A stretch of 64,000 bases of DNA from Sinorhizobium glycinis (lineage in GTDB: Bacteria; Pseudomonadota; Alphaproteobacteria; Rhizobiales; Rhizobiaceae), in contig NZ_LPUX01000068.1 in the NCBI RefSeq assembly GCF_001651865.1, positions 1 through 64,000 on the forward strand, given 5' to 3'. The position numbers and the translations under genes were made by a program. The notes under the pieces were generated by a model. That model was not told where the DNA came from and ran no database searches. It saw nothing but the letters and a program-made list of their open reading frames with translations. Positions 31,734 to 40,885 of the stretch are shown here, in pieces. The number at the start of each line of letters is the position of its first letter. The stretch's first letter is position 1.

Positions 31734-33134
31734 ATGTTTCTTTCCGTCTTTGACGTTTTCAAGATCGGTATCGGTCCTTCGAGCTCGCACACCATGGGCC
31801 CGATGTCGGCGGCGAACCGGTTCCTCGATCTGATCCTGTCGGACGAATGGCCGCGGCCGTCGCACGCCGCCGTCGAGGCCATCAAGGTCAGCCTGCACGG
31901 TTCTTTGGCCCATACGGGCATCGGCCACGGGACGGGCAGGGCGGTGATCCTGGGGCTGATGGGCGAACGGCCTGATCTGGTCGATCCGGACCGGATGGAT
32001 GCCGTCATCGACGAGGTGGAGCGGACGGGCCGCATCACCCCACCCGGACATCCCGCCTATGCTTTCCAGCCGAGGACCGACCTCGTCTTCGACAAGAAAG
32101 TCCCGCTGCCGGGCCACGCCAACGGCATGTCCTTTTCCGCCTTCGACCGCGATGGCCGGCTGCTGCTGAAGCGGGTCTACTATTCGATCGGCGGCGGTTT
32201 CGTCGTTACCGACACGGAGCTCGAAGCAATGCGGGCGACCAAGAACAAGCCTGCCGGCGTCAAGGTTCCTTATCCCTTCTCCACCGCCCAACAGATGCTC
32301 GACATGGCGGCACGGTCCGGACTGACGATCGCCCAAATGAAACGGGCGAATGAGGAATGTTCGATGTCGAGGGAAGAGCTCGACGCCGGTCTCGATCGCA
32401 TCTGGTCGGCGATGAACGCCTGCATCGATCGGGGCCTCAGTCAGGACGGGATCATGCCGGGCGGGCTGAAGGTCCGCCGGAGGGCGCGCGCGATCCACGA
32501 CAAATTGCAGGAGGAATGGCGTTCCAACAAGACCAATCCGCTGCTCGCCAACGATTGGCTGAGCGTCTATGCGATGGCCGTCAATGAAGAGAATGCCGCC
32601 GGCGGCCGGGTGGTGACCTCGCCGACGAATGGCGCGGCCGGCGTTGTGCCGGCGACCATCCGCTATTACCTGCATTTCCATGAGGACGCCGATCAGGAGG
32701 GTATTCGCGACTACCTTCTGACCGCCGCCGCGGTCGGCGGCATCATCAAGCACAACGCCTCGATCTCCGGTGCGGAGGTCGGCTGTCAAGGCGAGGTCGG
32801 CTCGGCTTCCGCAATGGCGGCGGCGGGTCTCGCGGCGGTGATGGGCGGCACGCCGGAACAGGTCGAGAACGCGGCCGAGATCGCGCTGGAGCACCACCTC
32901 GGCATGACCTGCGATCCGGTCGCGGGCCTCGTGCAGGTGCCTTGCATCGAGCGCAATGCGCTCGGCGCCGTGAAAGCGGTCACCGCTGCGTCGCTTGCGC
33001 TCAAGGGTGACGGCAAGCATTTCGTGCCGCTCGATGCCTGCATCGAGACGATGCGGCAGACCGGGGTCGACATGAACGAGAAGTACAAGGAAACCTCCAC
33101 CGGCGGTCTTGCGGTCAATGTCGTGGAGTGCTGA
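31734..33134 (+). CDS. sdaA: L-serine ammonia-lyase (L-serine dehydratase)
   Basis: A 466-residue single-chain L-serine dehydratase. The beta domain begins [19 protein letters not shown] (about 10-28) and the alpha domain carries the iron-sulfur cysteines ([32 protein letters not shown]). It converts L-serine to pyruvate and ammonia in the cytoplasm with a [4Fe-4S] cluster. Length matches the fused type. It is followed 76 bases later by an unrelated gene. Confidence 0.95.
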   Translation: MFLSVFDVFKIGIGPSSSHTMGPMSAANRFLDLILSDEWPRPSHAAVEAIKVSLHGSLAHTGIGHGTGRAVILGLMGERPDLVDPDRMDAVIDEVERTGRITPPGHPAYAFQPRTDLVFDKKVPLPGHANGMSFSAFDRDGRLLLKRVYYSIGGGFVVTDTELEAMRATKNKPAGVKVPYPFSTAQQMLDMAARSGLTIAQMKRANEECSMSREELDAGLDRIWSAMNACIDRGLSQDGIMPGGLKVRRRARAIHDKLQEEWRSNKTNPLLANDWLSVYAMAVNEENAAGGRVVTSPTNGAAGVVPATIRYYLHFHEDADQEGIRDYLLTAAAVGGIIKHNASISGAEVGCQGEVGSASAMAAAGLAAVMGGTPEQVENAAEIALEHHLGMTCDPVAGLVQVPCIERNALGAVKAVTAASLALKGDGKHFVPLDACIETMRQTGVDMNEKYKETSTGGLAVNVVEC

Positions 33135-33210
33135 GGCCGAGGCGGCTTTTGTGGACGAATCCGCTCAATCCGCTTGACCGCGACCGGGGGACGGGTGTTC
33201 AAGCAATGCC

Positions 33211-33648
33211 ATGGCTTTGCATCTTATAAAGCTCTGCGTCGGCGCTGAATCCGTCGAAGACTTGCGCGAATGGGTTTCACGCAAGGCGCTGGCGGCTGTC
33301 GCTGCGGGGCAGGAGCCGCATTCCTTTCACACGACCCGGATGGTTCCGAAACGTACGGAAGACCTTCTGGCCGGCGGTTCGCTGTACTGGGTGATCAAGG
33401 GTTACGTGCAGGCACGCCAGCCGCTGATCGGCGTCGAGACCTTCACCGATAACGAGGGCATCGGCCGATGCAATCTTATCCTCGGGCCGCAAGTGGTCGA
33501 AACCGAACTTCAGCCGCGCCGCGCTTTCCAAGGCTGGCGGTATCTGGAGCAAAAGGAGACGCCGCGCGATCTCGCGTCGCTCTCGTCCGATAGCGGTGAA
33601 ATGCCGCTCGAACTGCGGCGTGAGCTGGCGGAACTAGGCCTCTTGTAG
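33211..33648 (+). CDS. DUF1489 family protein
   Basis: A 145-residue cytoplasmic protein matching the alphaproteobacterial DUF1489 family (HLIKLCVGAESVEDL, then TRMVPKRTEDLLAGGSLYWV and RPRRAFQGWRYL-like). No membrane or signal segment. Family function unknown; wide conservation in the class suggests a housekeeping role. Confidence 0.88.
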   Translation: MALHLIKLCVGAESVEDLREWVSRKALAAVAAGQEPHSFHTTRMVPKRTEDLLAGGSLYWVIKGYVQARQPLIGVETFTDNEGIGRCNLILGPQVVETELQPRRAFQGWRYLEQKETPRDLASLSSDSGEMPLELRRELAELGLL

Positions 33649-33683
33649 CAGGCACGCGCCACAATCAAAGCGCTGACCGCTTG

Positions 33684-33953
33684 TCAGCCGATCCGAATTC
33701 TCAAGGGATGCTGGCGACCGGCTGCCGTGACGTGCAGGTGTATGCCCGCACGCGGTTGGGTCGAACGCCAGGCGCGGGCGCCATGCGTCAGCAGCAGGGC
33801 CACCAGATCCCGCGTCTTCGCTTTGGAGCGGTTGAGTCCGACATCTGCTATGCGCATGGCCGCCTCGTGGAGCGGATGCAGGCCGATGCGCGAGGCCTTT
33901 TCCTTTTTTCCCGGCATCGCAGTGATGCCGGGGACATTCTCGTTCACTGCCAT
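33684..33953 (-). CDS. Small hypothetical protein
   Basis: An 89-residue basic protein with a helical centre (LHPLHEAAMRIADVGLNRSKAKTRDLVALL). ACGAGG lies eight bases before the ATG, and the gene follows the carboxypeptidase gene by 67 bases on the same strand. No known domain. The last third (AWRSTQPRAGIHLHVTAAGR) is less protein-like, so the exact extent is uncertain. Confidence 0.5.
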   Translation of the reverse strand: MAVNENVPGITAMPGKKEKASRIGLHPLHEAAMRIADVGLNRSKAKTRDLVALLLTHGARAWRSTQPRAGIHLHVTAAGRQHPLRIRIG

Positions 33954-34020
33954 GACAAACCTCGTTACGCTGTACTATTTCCGAGGAGGACGGCCGGAAA
34001 ACAGCATCCGGCCGTGGCTG

Positions 34021-35532
34021 TCACTGCTGGCTGGCCCAGCAGGCGAATCCCTTCTTCTTCAAGACTTTGCAGGCGTTGACCGCCTTGTTCTGATCGTCGA
34101 ACCCGCCGAAGCGCGCCCGGTAGACCTGCGCCGCACCGTCGCCGAAAGCCACCGTGAACGGCGTTGCGTCGCGCAGCACCTTGCCGCCTTTTTCCTTGGC
34201 ATTGCCGAGGAGGGTCATGGCCTGGGCCTTGTCGGCCGTTGCGCCGATCTGGATGACCCAGCCCTGCGGCTGAATCTCCGCTTCCTGCCTTGCCTCGGTG
34301 CCAGCCGATGCTTCAGCCTTCGCGACCGAATTGGTGATCTGCGTATCGACCTCGGCAGAGACAGCTGCCTGTCGGCCGAGTTTGGCGTTTTGGGCGTCGA
34401 GCGTGTTCGGCGCCACCTTGGCAGCAAGGACCGGGTTGTCGGAGGCGGGTTTTGCGGCCGCATAGGCCATCTCGACGCTGCCGGCGCTTTCTCCACTGTA
34501 TCGGAAATCCGGTACCGGGCCGGTATTCGGCAGGTCCGAAGCTTGCGACGCGCCAGACGCGGCTGCAGCGACGGTTTGCGCCTCGACCTCGGCGACGGCC
34601 GTTTCCGCGACGGTTTCGACCGGAGTTGCCGGTGCTTCGGCGATCAGGTTGCCACTGCCGCGACGGGAGGCGGCCGGCATGTACTTGGCGACCAGCTTGC
34701 GCATCTGCGCGTCGCGGGCACCGCCGGACGTCCCGCCCAGCACGACGGCGACGATACTGCGGCCGTCGAGTTGAGCGGAGGTTACCAGGTTGAAACCCGA
34801 AGCGCGCGTATAGCCGGTCTTGATGCCGTCGACGCCTCGTACATTGCCGAGGAGGCGGTTGTGGTTGCCGATCGTCTGCTTGCCGAACCGGAAGCTGCGG
34901 GTCGAGAAATAATCGTAATATTGCGGGAAATGCTGCCGCAGGGCGAGACCGAGCCGGGCCTGATCGCGCGCCGTCGTCTTCTGCTCGGTGTTCGGCAGGC
35001 CGTTGGCGTTGCGATAGGTCGTGCGCGTCATGCCGAGGGCGCGCGCCTTGTTCGTCATCATGCGGGCGAAGCGCTGTTCGGATCCTCCGAGCAGTTCACC
35101 CAGCGCCGTCGACGCGTCGTTGGCCGAGCGCGTGACGAGCGAAAGGATCGCCTGTTCGACGGTGATCGATTTGCCGGCGCGGACACCGAGCTTCGACGGC
35201 GGCTCCGCCGCCGCCTTCTTGGAGAAGGGAACCGGTGTGGATTTGCTGATCCGGCCGGCTTCGAGCGCCTCGAAGGTCAGATACAGCGTCATCATCTTGG
35301 TCAGTGAGGCCGGATAGCGCAGCTGGTCCGCATCCTCGCCGTAAAGCACCTTGCCGGTCTTCGCATCGACGACGATCCCGGCATATTTCGGATTGGCAAA
35401 TGCCGGCACCGAGAGGGCCATGCTGGCGACGACGCCAGCGAGGACAAGCCGTCCTACCAGCTTTGCAAAGCCGCCGAGCGGACGTTTCGCGAGATCAAAA
35501 AAAACGGATCGGGACACTGCGTTGCTCTTCAT
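34021..35532 (-). CDS. D-alanyl-D-alanine carboxypeptidase with C-terminal SPOR domain
   Basis: A 503-residue exported penicillin-binding protein of the DacF/PBP5 type. After an N-terminal membrane/signal segment (about 25-47) the active-site motifs are SLTK (about 76-79), SAN (in VTRSANDAS) and KTG (in GIKTGYTRASG). A long Ala/Glu-rich linker leads to a SPOR domain (about 425-500, WVIQIGATADKAQAMTLL), which binds denuded septal peptidoglycan. The enzyme trims pentapeptide stems in the periplasm, and the SPOR domain points to division sites. Confidence 0.93.
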   Translation of the reverse strand: MKSNAVSRSVFFDLAKRPLGGFAKLVGRLVLAGVVASMALSVPAFANPKYAGIVVDAKTGKVLYGEDADQLRYPASLTKMMTLYLTFEALEAGRISKSTPVPFSKKAAAEPPSKLGVRAGKSITVEQAILSLVTRSANDASTALGELLGGSEQRFARMMTNKARALGMTRTTYRNANGLPNTEQKTTARDQARLGLALRQHFPQYYDYFSTRSFRFGKQTIGNHNRLLGNVRGVDGIKTGYTRASGFNLVTSAQLDGRSIVAVVLGGTSGGARDAQMRKLVAKYMPAASRRGSGNLIAEAPATPVETVAETAVAEVEAQTVAAAASGASQASDLPNTGPVPDFRYSGESAGSVEMAYAAAKPASDNPVLAAKVAPNTLDAQNAKLGRQAAVSAEVDTQITNSVAKAEASAGTEARQEAEIQPQGWVIQIGATADKAQAMTLLGNAKEKGGKVLRDATPFTVAFGDGAAQVYRARFGGFDDQNKAVNACKVLKKKGFACWASQQ

Positions 35533-35718
35533 TCTTATGTCATGGGTGTCGTCCGGGACGCCGTCTCCGGATGCGACCGTTCCCGAGACAATATCGGGAT
35601 AGCGTTACCAATCGGTTTATGATGAACGATTGGTTTCCGGGGAGCTTGTCTGTTCGGGTATGGCACCCGCTGGCCTCATCGGCGAGCAGGCAGCGTCCAC
35701 CACGACTCTTTGACAAAA

Positions 35719-36447
35719 TCACGGCACGAGCCGGCCTCGAAGAAATCTTTCCATCGAGGCATCGATTGCCTGCCATTCCGGCAGCAACTTTGCCGAGAAA
35801 CGGTAGAGAACGCTGAGATCCCTTCCCGTACGAAAGTCCCGCTGGCAATCGGCGCTTGTCGACGTTGCGGGGCTCTCGGGCAGGAGGCAGCGCACGACAT
35901 AGGGTGGGCGTCCAGGTCGAGGAGCGGTGAAAAAGACCTCACCGGAATAGCTGGAACTCGGCTTGGCGTCATATCTGGTCAGTCCGGCCGGGCCGGCTTG
36001 CGGGGTGGCCTCCAGAACGTGGCGATAGATCGGCTCGAGCCTCCCCGACATGTCGCGCGACATGGTACTTTGTGCGATCTGTACGAAGATCAGCTTTTCC
36101 GGCCGATCGACATCATTGAACAGGTGGCGCGTCTCGTCGCTGTAGCCCTCGCGTGCCGGCCATGTGAGATAGAGATCGACCCGCTCGACGATACCCGTGG
36201 CGCGCTGGCTCTCGAAACGAATGACGTTGGCCGGCAGGCGCAGATGGTCCTGTCCGATGAAAATATCGAAGTTCTCGTTGCTCGATGTGTGCCCGGCGCG
36301 CGCCAGGTTTTCGCCCAGCCACCGCCCGGACAGGGAAATGCCCATCACGAGCGCCGCCAGCAGGCCGACGATCGCGGAGATCCTGTAGACGAAGCGCGGC
36401 GAAAGAAGGGGGGCAAGTTCCGGGTCGGGGCTCAGGGGCTTGTTCAC
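35719..36447 (-). CDS. Conserved membrane-anchored periplasmic protein
   Basis: A 242-residue protein with one N-terminal membrane segment (VYRISAIVGLLAALVMGISL, about 20-39) and a periplasmic domain of about 200 residues including YSGEVFFTAPRPGRPPYVVRC. It has two cysteines (about residues 187 and 201) that could form a disulfide. No known domain is recognised. It is monocistronic and lies between the carboxypeptidase and the transglutaminase-like gene. Confidence 0.75.
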   Translation of the reverse strand: MNKPLSPDPELAPLLSPRFVYRISAIVGLLAALVMGISLSGRWLGENLARAGHTSSNENFDIFIGQDHLRLPANVIRFESQRATGIVERVDLYLTWPAREGYSDETRHLFNDVDRPEKLIFVQIAQSTMSRDMSGRLEPIYRHVLEATPQAGPAGLTRYDAKPSSSYSGEVFFTAPRPGRPPYVVRCLLPESPATSTSADCQRDFRTGRDLSVLYRFSAKLLPEWQAIDASMERFLRGRLVP

Positions 36448-36607
36448 GAAAGGCGCCGTCCGTTGCGATGGCGTGGCAGATGGAAGGTGGCACGCTCATC
36501 CGCACTGTACTTTGACGTCGATTCCGGCGGAGGTCGCTGCCCGACGCTCGCTGAGTATGGTTAATATTCGATGAAGTGCAGCGTCCGCGTCTCGCGCCAA
36601 GAAATAA

Positions 36608-36639
36608 GGGCCGGTTCCGGGGACAAACGGAACCGGCCC
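36608..36639 (-). terminator. Terminator of the transglutaminase-like gene
   Basis: A perfect 12-bp inverted repeat GGGCCGGTTCCG / CGGAACCGGCCC with an 8-base loop. Read on the minus strand it is followed by TTATTTCTT and lies 77 bases after the stop of the transglutaminase-like gene. Confidence 0.65.
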
Positions 36640-36715
36640 GAGGGCTTGGTCTGGACGGGGACAAGGGACTGACCGAAGCCCGGAGGGTATGAGATCAGCG
36701 CCGCTGGCGGCGCGC

Positions 36716-37324
36716 TTACTCGGTGCGGACCGTGCCGACGGCAACGGCACGGCCGTCCTGCAGCTTCACCCAGCGCCCGGCATTTTCCGAGGATTGGCGC
36801 TTCAGGAAGGTGTATTCGGTCTCCGACCACAGCAGGACCTTGCTGCGCATGTTGTCGAGGATGAAATCGCCGCGATCGGTGCGCACCGTCAGCACGGCAT
36901 GGCCGTCGCCGTTCGGCTGCAGGACGACGGTGATCAGAAGATCCGCGGGGGAGAAGCCGCTTTCGATCAACTTGCGGCGCTTCAAGAGGACATAGTCCTC
37001 GCAATCCCCGATCACGTCCGGATAGGACCACTCTTCTTCCACGCCATGGATTTCCATGTCGGTCATCGGGGTGACGGCCTGGTTGACCTCGTAATTGACC
37101 TCGAGAATCTTCTTCCATCCTTCGCGCGTCAATACGGTCGGGCCGCGGTCGGGACCCGTTAACGAGCATTCGGATGAATGGCTCTTGCAGAACTCGTAGT
37201 GGCCGACCGGCGGGTTCGTCGAGCCGCCAACGGTCATGTTTGCCGGAAGGGCTAGGGCAGGGCCTGCCAGGAGGCCTGCCATCAACGCCGCGGCGGCGAT
37301 CGTCTTGGCGATTGTCTTGTGCAT
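36716..37324 (-). CDS. Transglutaminase-like cysteine peptidase (BTLCP family)
   Basis: A 202-residue exported protein with a signal peptide (MHKTIAKTIAAAALMAGLLAG, cleavage near ALA) and the bacterial transglutaminase-like cysteine peptidase fold. Catalytic residues are the Cys in IGDCEDYVLLKR, His in NGDGHAVLTVRT and Asp in DFILDNM. In related bacteria such periplasmic proteases act with c-di-GMP-controlled adhesin systems (LapG), but no lapA or lapD homologue is adjacent. GGGGAGA precedes the ATG at 37324. The upstream region is A+T-rich with 13-bp direct repeats. Confidence 0.88.
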   Translation of the reverse strand: MHKTIAKTIAAAALMAGLLAGPALALPANMTVGGSTNPPVGHYEFCKSHSSECSLTGPDRGPTVLTREGWKKILEVNYEVNQAVTPMTDMEIHGVEEEWSYPDVIGDCEDYVLLKRRKLIESGFSPADLLITVVLQPNGDGHAVLTVRTDRGDFILDNMRSKVLLWSETEYTFLKRQSSENAGRWVKLQDGRAVAVGTVRTE

Positions 37325-37873
37325 GTTTGTCTCCCCGTTATGGTTCGACAATGGCACAAAGCTTTTTATCGCCAGCGAAGATGCGAGGTAAAAACAAGTA
37401 CAAATGAGAATAGCATAAGAATAAAACTAGAATAGAAATTGACGATAATAAGAATAAAACTTGTCTCAAATTTTAGCGAACGAGGCCTGATATCGACCAC
37501 GACTGTGTAGTATGTGATTGAAAAATATCATATTTCCTGGGCATGACAGCCTTGCCCGAGATGGGTGAGATAATGCATCGCCGCTGCCGTCCGGGCAGGG
37601 GATAGGGAATCGCTCGCGGAAAAGTTAATCAGTGGCTGATTTTTGGTAACCGTTGATTTACCGAAGAATATTTCCGCGCTCAGGTTAGGGGCGTCGGCGT
37701 TGGTTCAAGAGAGTGGGGTGCAACGGCCAGGGGCAAGCGACTACAGCGCTGCGGAAACATGCAGTAGTCGCCAGCAAGGGGCGCTCGGACAAGGCGCGGC
37801 AATGGCTCGTCGGAAAGTGGCCCAGAAGCCCGGCGTCGCTTCAGCGGGCGGCGTGGGTCGGTACGTTTCCGAC
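37325..37873. other. A+T-rich upstream region with direct repeats, no gene
   Basis: 549 bases without a gene. 37380-37560 is strikingly A+T-rich for this genome. It holds two copies of TAAGAATAAAACT (37416-37428 and 37449-37461), 33 bp apart start to start, in the upstream region of the transglutaminase-like gene. A decayed RIME-like fragment (GGAAACATGCAGTAG) lies around 37750-37765. Confidence 0.55.
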
Positions 37874-38485
37874 TTAGAGGAACTCGGTCAGCGCCTCGCG
37901 CGCCTGGATCCCGGAAAACTCAATCGCAACGCCCTCCTGGAAGTGGCGCACGACCCTGCCCTTCATGCCGTTGCCGAGTTTGACGGCCGTCCCTACGGCC
38001 GGACGAATGTCGATGTCGAGCGCCGCACCGGAGAGAGAAAGGTCGATGATGCGGCAGACATATTTCTCGCCGGTGTCGACCGTGAGCTCCGTGACGGTCT
38101 TGCGCGGCGCAAGCCGGTCGTGGCGCCGATCCTCCGGCAGGCCGAGTTCGTGCTTGTTGGCGATCCAGGTGAGTTGCGCGGCGAGCTTCTCGCGTTTGCG
38201 CTCGGTGGCGTTCAGCTGGATGACGAATGCATCCTCGGCGAGTCTCGAGACGGTGCCTTCCAGCCGGCCGACATGATCGATATAGGCGATGATGCGCTCG
38301 CCGGCGCGCGGGCGGGCGGCCGACGCAAAAAGGACGTCTCCCGGCGACATGTCGACTGCGGTGCAGTCATATTCGTCGCGATTGGCAAGCATCAGCCGTC
38401 CCGAGAGATTGACCGAAACGCGCTGAAAGGCGTTCTCCTGGTGTGGCCTCGGGCCGCTGTTTTGTGCGTGCTGGAACGAGAACAT
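37874..38485 (-). CDS. PilZ-domain protein (two PilZ-like modules)
   Basis: A 203-residue cytoplasmic protein with two PilZ-like parts. The first (QRVSVNLSGRLML, TAVDMSPGDVLFASA, about 20-105) is degenerate; the second (RRHDRLAPRKTVTE, CRIIDLSLSGAALDID, about 115-200) has the RxxxR-type and DxSxxG motifs that bind c-di-GMP. The start ATG at 38485 is preceded by GAACGAGAAC. It neighbours a PAS-domain protein on the same strand, and both may belong to surface or motility signalling. Confidence 0.85.
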   Translation of the reverse strand: MFSFQHAQNSGPRPHQENAFQRVSVNLSGRLMLANRDEYDCTAVDMSPGDVLFASAARPRAGERIIAYIDHVGRLEGTVSRLAEDAFVIQLNATERKREKLAAQLTWIANKHELGLPEDRRHDRLAPRKTVTELTVDTGEKYVCRIIDLSLSGAALDIDIRPAVGTAVKLGNGMKGRVVRHFQEGVAIEFSGIQAREALTEFL

Positions 38486-38577
38486 GGTCACTCTGCGATC
38501 GACATATGCTTGCACGCGAAAGTATAGGTCTCGCCGGTTAATAGAAGGTTCGTCAGAAGTCCGGATCCATTCCCCTG

Positions 38578-39198
38578 TCAGCCGCTTTTCCCGCCTTCGA
38601 GGATGCGTAGATGCGGCACCCTGCGATTGTCGCGTCCGCGACCCCCTGCAACGCCGACTTTCGCCCCTGTGGAAATTTCATAGGATCGGTCGAGTGGTGA
38701 ATTTCGGGAAGCATCGGGAAGGCTGAGGCCGGTTGCGACAAGACGCATGAGCGGTGTCATGTGCAGCCATGCCGGGTGGGAGAGGGCAGAGAGCGCCCCG
38801 AGCAACCGGTCGTTGGTGCCGTCGGGCGATGCGAGCGGCGCAAGCAGCAGCTCGACGTCGAGCTCCTCACCGGATTCCGCGGCACCGCTCGCGTATAAGA
38901 GCACGGGCGTCAATTGCGTCATCACCTGATCGGCAGTCCGGGCGATCCCGTCCGCATCCGAGGCCAGCCAGAGGTCGGCGAATTGCCGGTCGCGCAACTC
39001 ACGACCGAAAAGCGCGCACACCCGGGTGCCTGCTAGACGAAAGCCGATGCCGCCGTTTGTCTGCCTTTGCAGAATGAACAGGTCCGGCAGCAGCGAACGG
39101 ATATGCGCCGGATCGATTTCATCCCGGCGGGGGAGGTCGCGATCGCCGCGGACGGCATTCCAATATTGGAACAGCTCCATTGTTGTTCTGCTGCGCAT
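38578..39198 (-). CDS. PAS-domain protein (PAS_5 type)
   Basis: A 206-residue protein matching the alphaproteobacterial PAS_5 family: ELFQYWNAVRGDRDLPRRDEIDPAHIRSLLPDLFIL (about 7-40) and FRLAGTRVCALFGRELRDR. There is no output domain, so it is probably a stand-alone sensor. The ATG at 39198 is supported by GGGAG about 11 bases upstream; the ATG at 39216 has none. Ligand unknown. Confidence 0.85.
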   Translation of the reverse strand: MRSRTTMELFQYWNAVRGDRDLPRRDEIDPAHIRSLLPDLFILQRQTNGGIGFRLAGTRVCALFGRELRDRQFADLWLASDADGIARTADQVMTQLTPVLLYASGAAESGEELDVELLLAPLASPDGTNDRLLGALSALSHPAWLHMTPLMRLVATGLSLPDASRNSPLDRSYEISTGAKVGVAGGRGRDNRRVPHLRILEGGKSG

Positions 39199-39216
39199 GT
39201 GGGCGATTACTCCCAT

Positions 39217-39458
39217 GTTAAGCGGGGCGGCTGTGCCGGACTGGCACAGGTGACGCTCTCTCGCTCGGTTCTGGGTAATACGGAGCGATTTCCGTGCCAC
39301 GCCGGAATTAAGGTTAACGATCGGTTTCGCTTGCCCGCGAGGGTGCTGGCTGGCATTCCGTCGGTATCACTTCACGGAGGGTTGCCTTCGGCACATCGAC
39401 TGGAGCACCGGATTTTGGGCTCGACGGCCGTTCAGTTTTTGCTGGACGGCCTTTTTTT
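39217..39458 (+). ncRNA. Candidate small RNA ending at the orphan terminator
   Basis: About 240 bases between the PAS gene start and the terminator at 39426-39458 have no open frame with a good ribosome binding site. A plus-strand transcript ending here would be a trans-acting sRNA or a leader RNA of the rhomboid gene 90 bp downstream. The 5' end is not known and the start given is only the limit of the gap. No match to a known RNA family is claimed. Confidence 0.35.
39426..39458 (+). terminator. Strong orphan Rho-independent terminator
   Basis: GGCCGTTCAG pairs with CTGGACGGCC (one mismatch) around a T-rich loop, followed by TTTTTTT. The only gene just upstream is on the other strand, so this terminator has no plus-strand coding gene to serve. 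Confidence 0.8.
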
Positions 39459-39546
39459 GTTTGCTTATCCCTTTGCGCGCCGTCGTCGGCCTCTGTCCGG
39501 ACGGCAGAGGCGCGACCACGAGCGGCGCGTGAGCAGGAAGTGAGCG

Positions 39547-40272
39547 ATGGAACAGGATCAGCCGGCGACACCGGTCGATGGCGACGGTACGGCAGCCCGC
39601 AGCCGGGAACCGGCCTTCAATCTTCCGAGAGGCCTGACCTCCGTCCTCCTGTTCCTGGTCGCGATCCACGCAATCAGAACCTATGTTCTGCCCGAGACGC
39701 TGGATCAGGAAGTCATCCTGAACTTTGCGTTCCTGCCGGCGCGCTACACGATCCCGCTCGGTGAGCAGGGTCTCGTCTGGCTCTGGACTCCCGTAACCTA
39801 TTCCTTTCTCCACGGCAGTTGGGAGCATCTGATCTTCAACATCTTCTGGATGGTCGCGTTTGGCGCGCCGGTGGTGCGGCGCATCGGCGTTCCGCGGCTC
39901 GCCGTCTTCTGGTGCCTGTCGGCAACGGCGGCCGTCGCCCTGCACGTCGTCTTCCATTGGGGCGAGATGGCCGTCGTGATCGGTGCTTCCGGGGTCGTCT
40001 CAGGCTTCATGGGGGCCGCGGCGCGCTTTGTCTTCTCACCGAGCGGGCGCATCAGCCGCCAATTCGCCCATCTCAATCGGCGGCTTTGGCTGATGGAGAC
40101 GCTCGCAAACCGCTCCGTGCTGATCTTCACCGGGATATGGTTTCTGACCAATTTCCTCGTGGGACTCGGCCTGTTCTCGTTGGGAGGGGCGGGAAGTGTC
40201 GCCTGGGAGGCGCATATCGGCGGTTTCGTCTTCGGTTTCTTCCTGTTCGGCCTGTTCGATCCGCGGGATTAG
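39547..40272 (+). CDS. Rhomboid-family intramembrane serine protease
   Basis: A 241-residue six-helix membrane protein. Catalytic Ser is in GASGVVSGFMGAA (about 155) and His in EAHIGGFVFGF (about 224); the conserved HGSWEHLIFNIFW block lies at about 98-110. It cleaves single-span membrane proteins within the bilayer. The start has CAGGAAGTGAGCG upstream. A long compound palindrome begins right at its stop codon. Confidence 0.93.
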   Translation: MEQDQPATPVDGDGTAARSREPAFNLPRGLTSVLLFLVAIHAIRTYVLPETLDQEVILNFAFLPARYTIPLGEQGLVWLWTPVTYSFLHGSWEHLIFNIFWMVAFGAPVVRRIGVPRLAVFWCLSATAAVALHVVFHWGEMAVVIGASGVVSGFMGAAARFVFSPSGRISRQFAHLNRRLWLMETLANRSVLIFTGIWFLTNFLVGLGLFSLGGAGSVAWEAHIGGFVFGFFLFGLFDPRD

Positions 40273-40538
40273 AGCCTTTCCTGGTTAAATGGAAACAATT
40301 CTGTTGGCTCAAGCGGAGCGGAATGTTTGCTCGGCTGGCGCGCGGCGTAGCTAAAGCTACGGCGAAGCCAGCCGAGCAAACAGGCCGCCCGCTTCAGCCA
40401 ACCCGAAGGGCCGGGCATCTTTCCGCCAGGATCAGAGGCGATCGCCTCGGCCGTACGTCTATGTACGACACTCGGCGATCGCCTCTGCCCTGTCGAAAAC
40501 CTGCTCGGCAGAATGTTTTCATTTAGCCATGAAAGGCT
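40273..40538. repeat. Long compound palindromic repeat
   Basis: A 266-bp element with terminal arms AGCCTTTCCTGGTTAAATGG and CATTTAGCCATGAAAGGCT (imperfect inverted repeat of about 30 bp) and two perfect inner hairpins: TGTTTGCTCGGCTGGC with GCCAGCCGAGCAAACA (40324-40382) and CAGAGGCGATCGCC with GGCGATCGCCTCTG (40433-40487). Each inner hairpin has a further small palindrome in its loop (CGTAGCT/AGCTACG and CGTACG-like). Confidence 0.85.
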
Positions 40539-40885
40539 CCAGGCTGTTGGACGTCGCCCGGGCGATGATGGATTGTTTCAACATCAGGACTATCGTGATG
40601 GGGTGTTCCGCAGCAGAGGCTGAAGGCGGCTGCGCGAAGGCTTGATTTCATTGGGTTACTGTCGCACCATTCACCACGGCCGCCGATCATCCAACGTGAA
40701 GCGGCCGCTGAAAGGCCGGGTATCGATGCTTCGCGTGGAGGGACACGAAGTCTAGTTCGGGTATAGGTTCCCTGCGGCCGACTGCGCGCAAGCCATGGCG
40801 ACCTAGCCCAAGAGGCGAGCGCAGCAGTCGACTGGCCGGGAGCCCTTCCCGCGAGCCCGGTGGTGTCGCAACGGGAGATGTGTGC
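40539..40885. other. Intergenic region upstream of the CBS-domain gene
   Basis: About 350 bases without a protein-like frame. It is G+C-rich with several local dyads (GCGGCCGC, GGGTATAGGTTCCC, GGGAGCCCTTCCCGCGAGCCC) that could fold as a leader RNA of the CBS gene, but no known RNA family is recognised. Confidence 0.4.

Noticed and set aside
40590..40885. Structured-looking G+C-rich leader considered as a known RNA (SRP RNA, 6S, RNase P, riboswitch)
   Set aside because: None of the conserved cores of those RNAs could be found.
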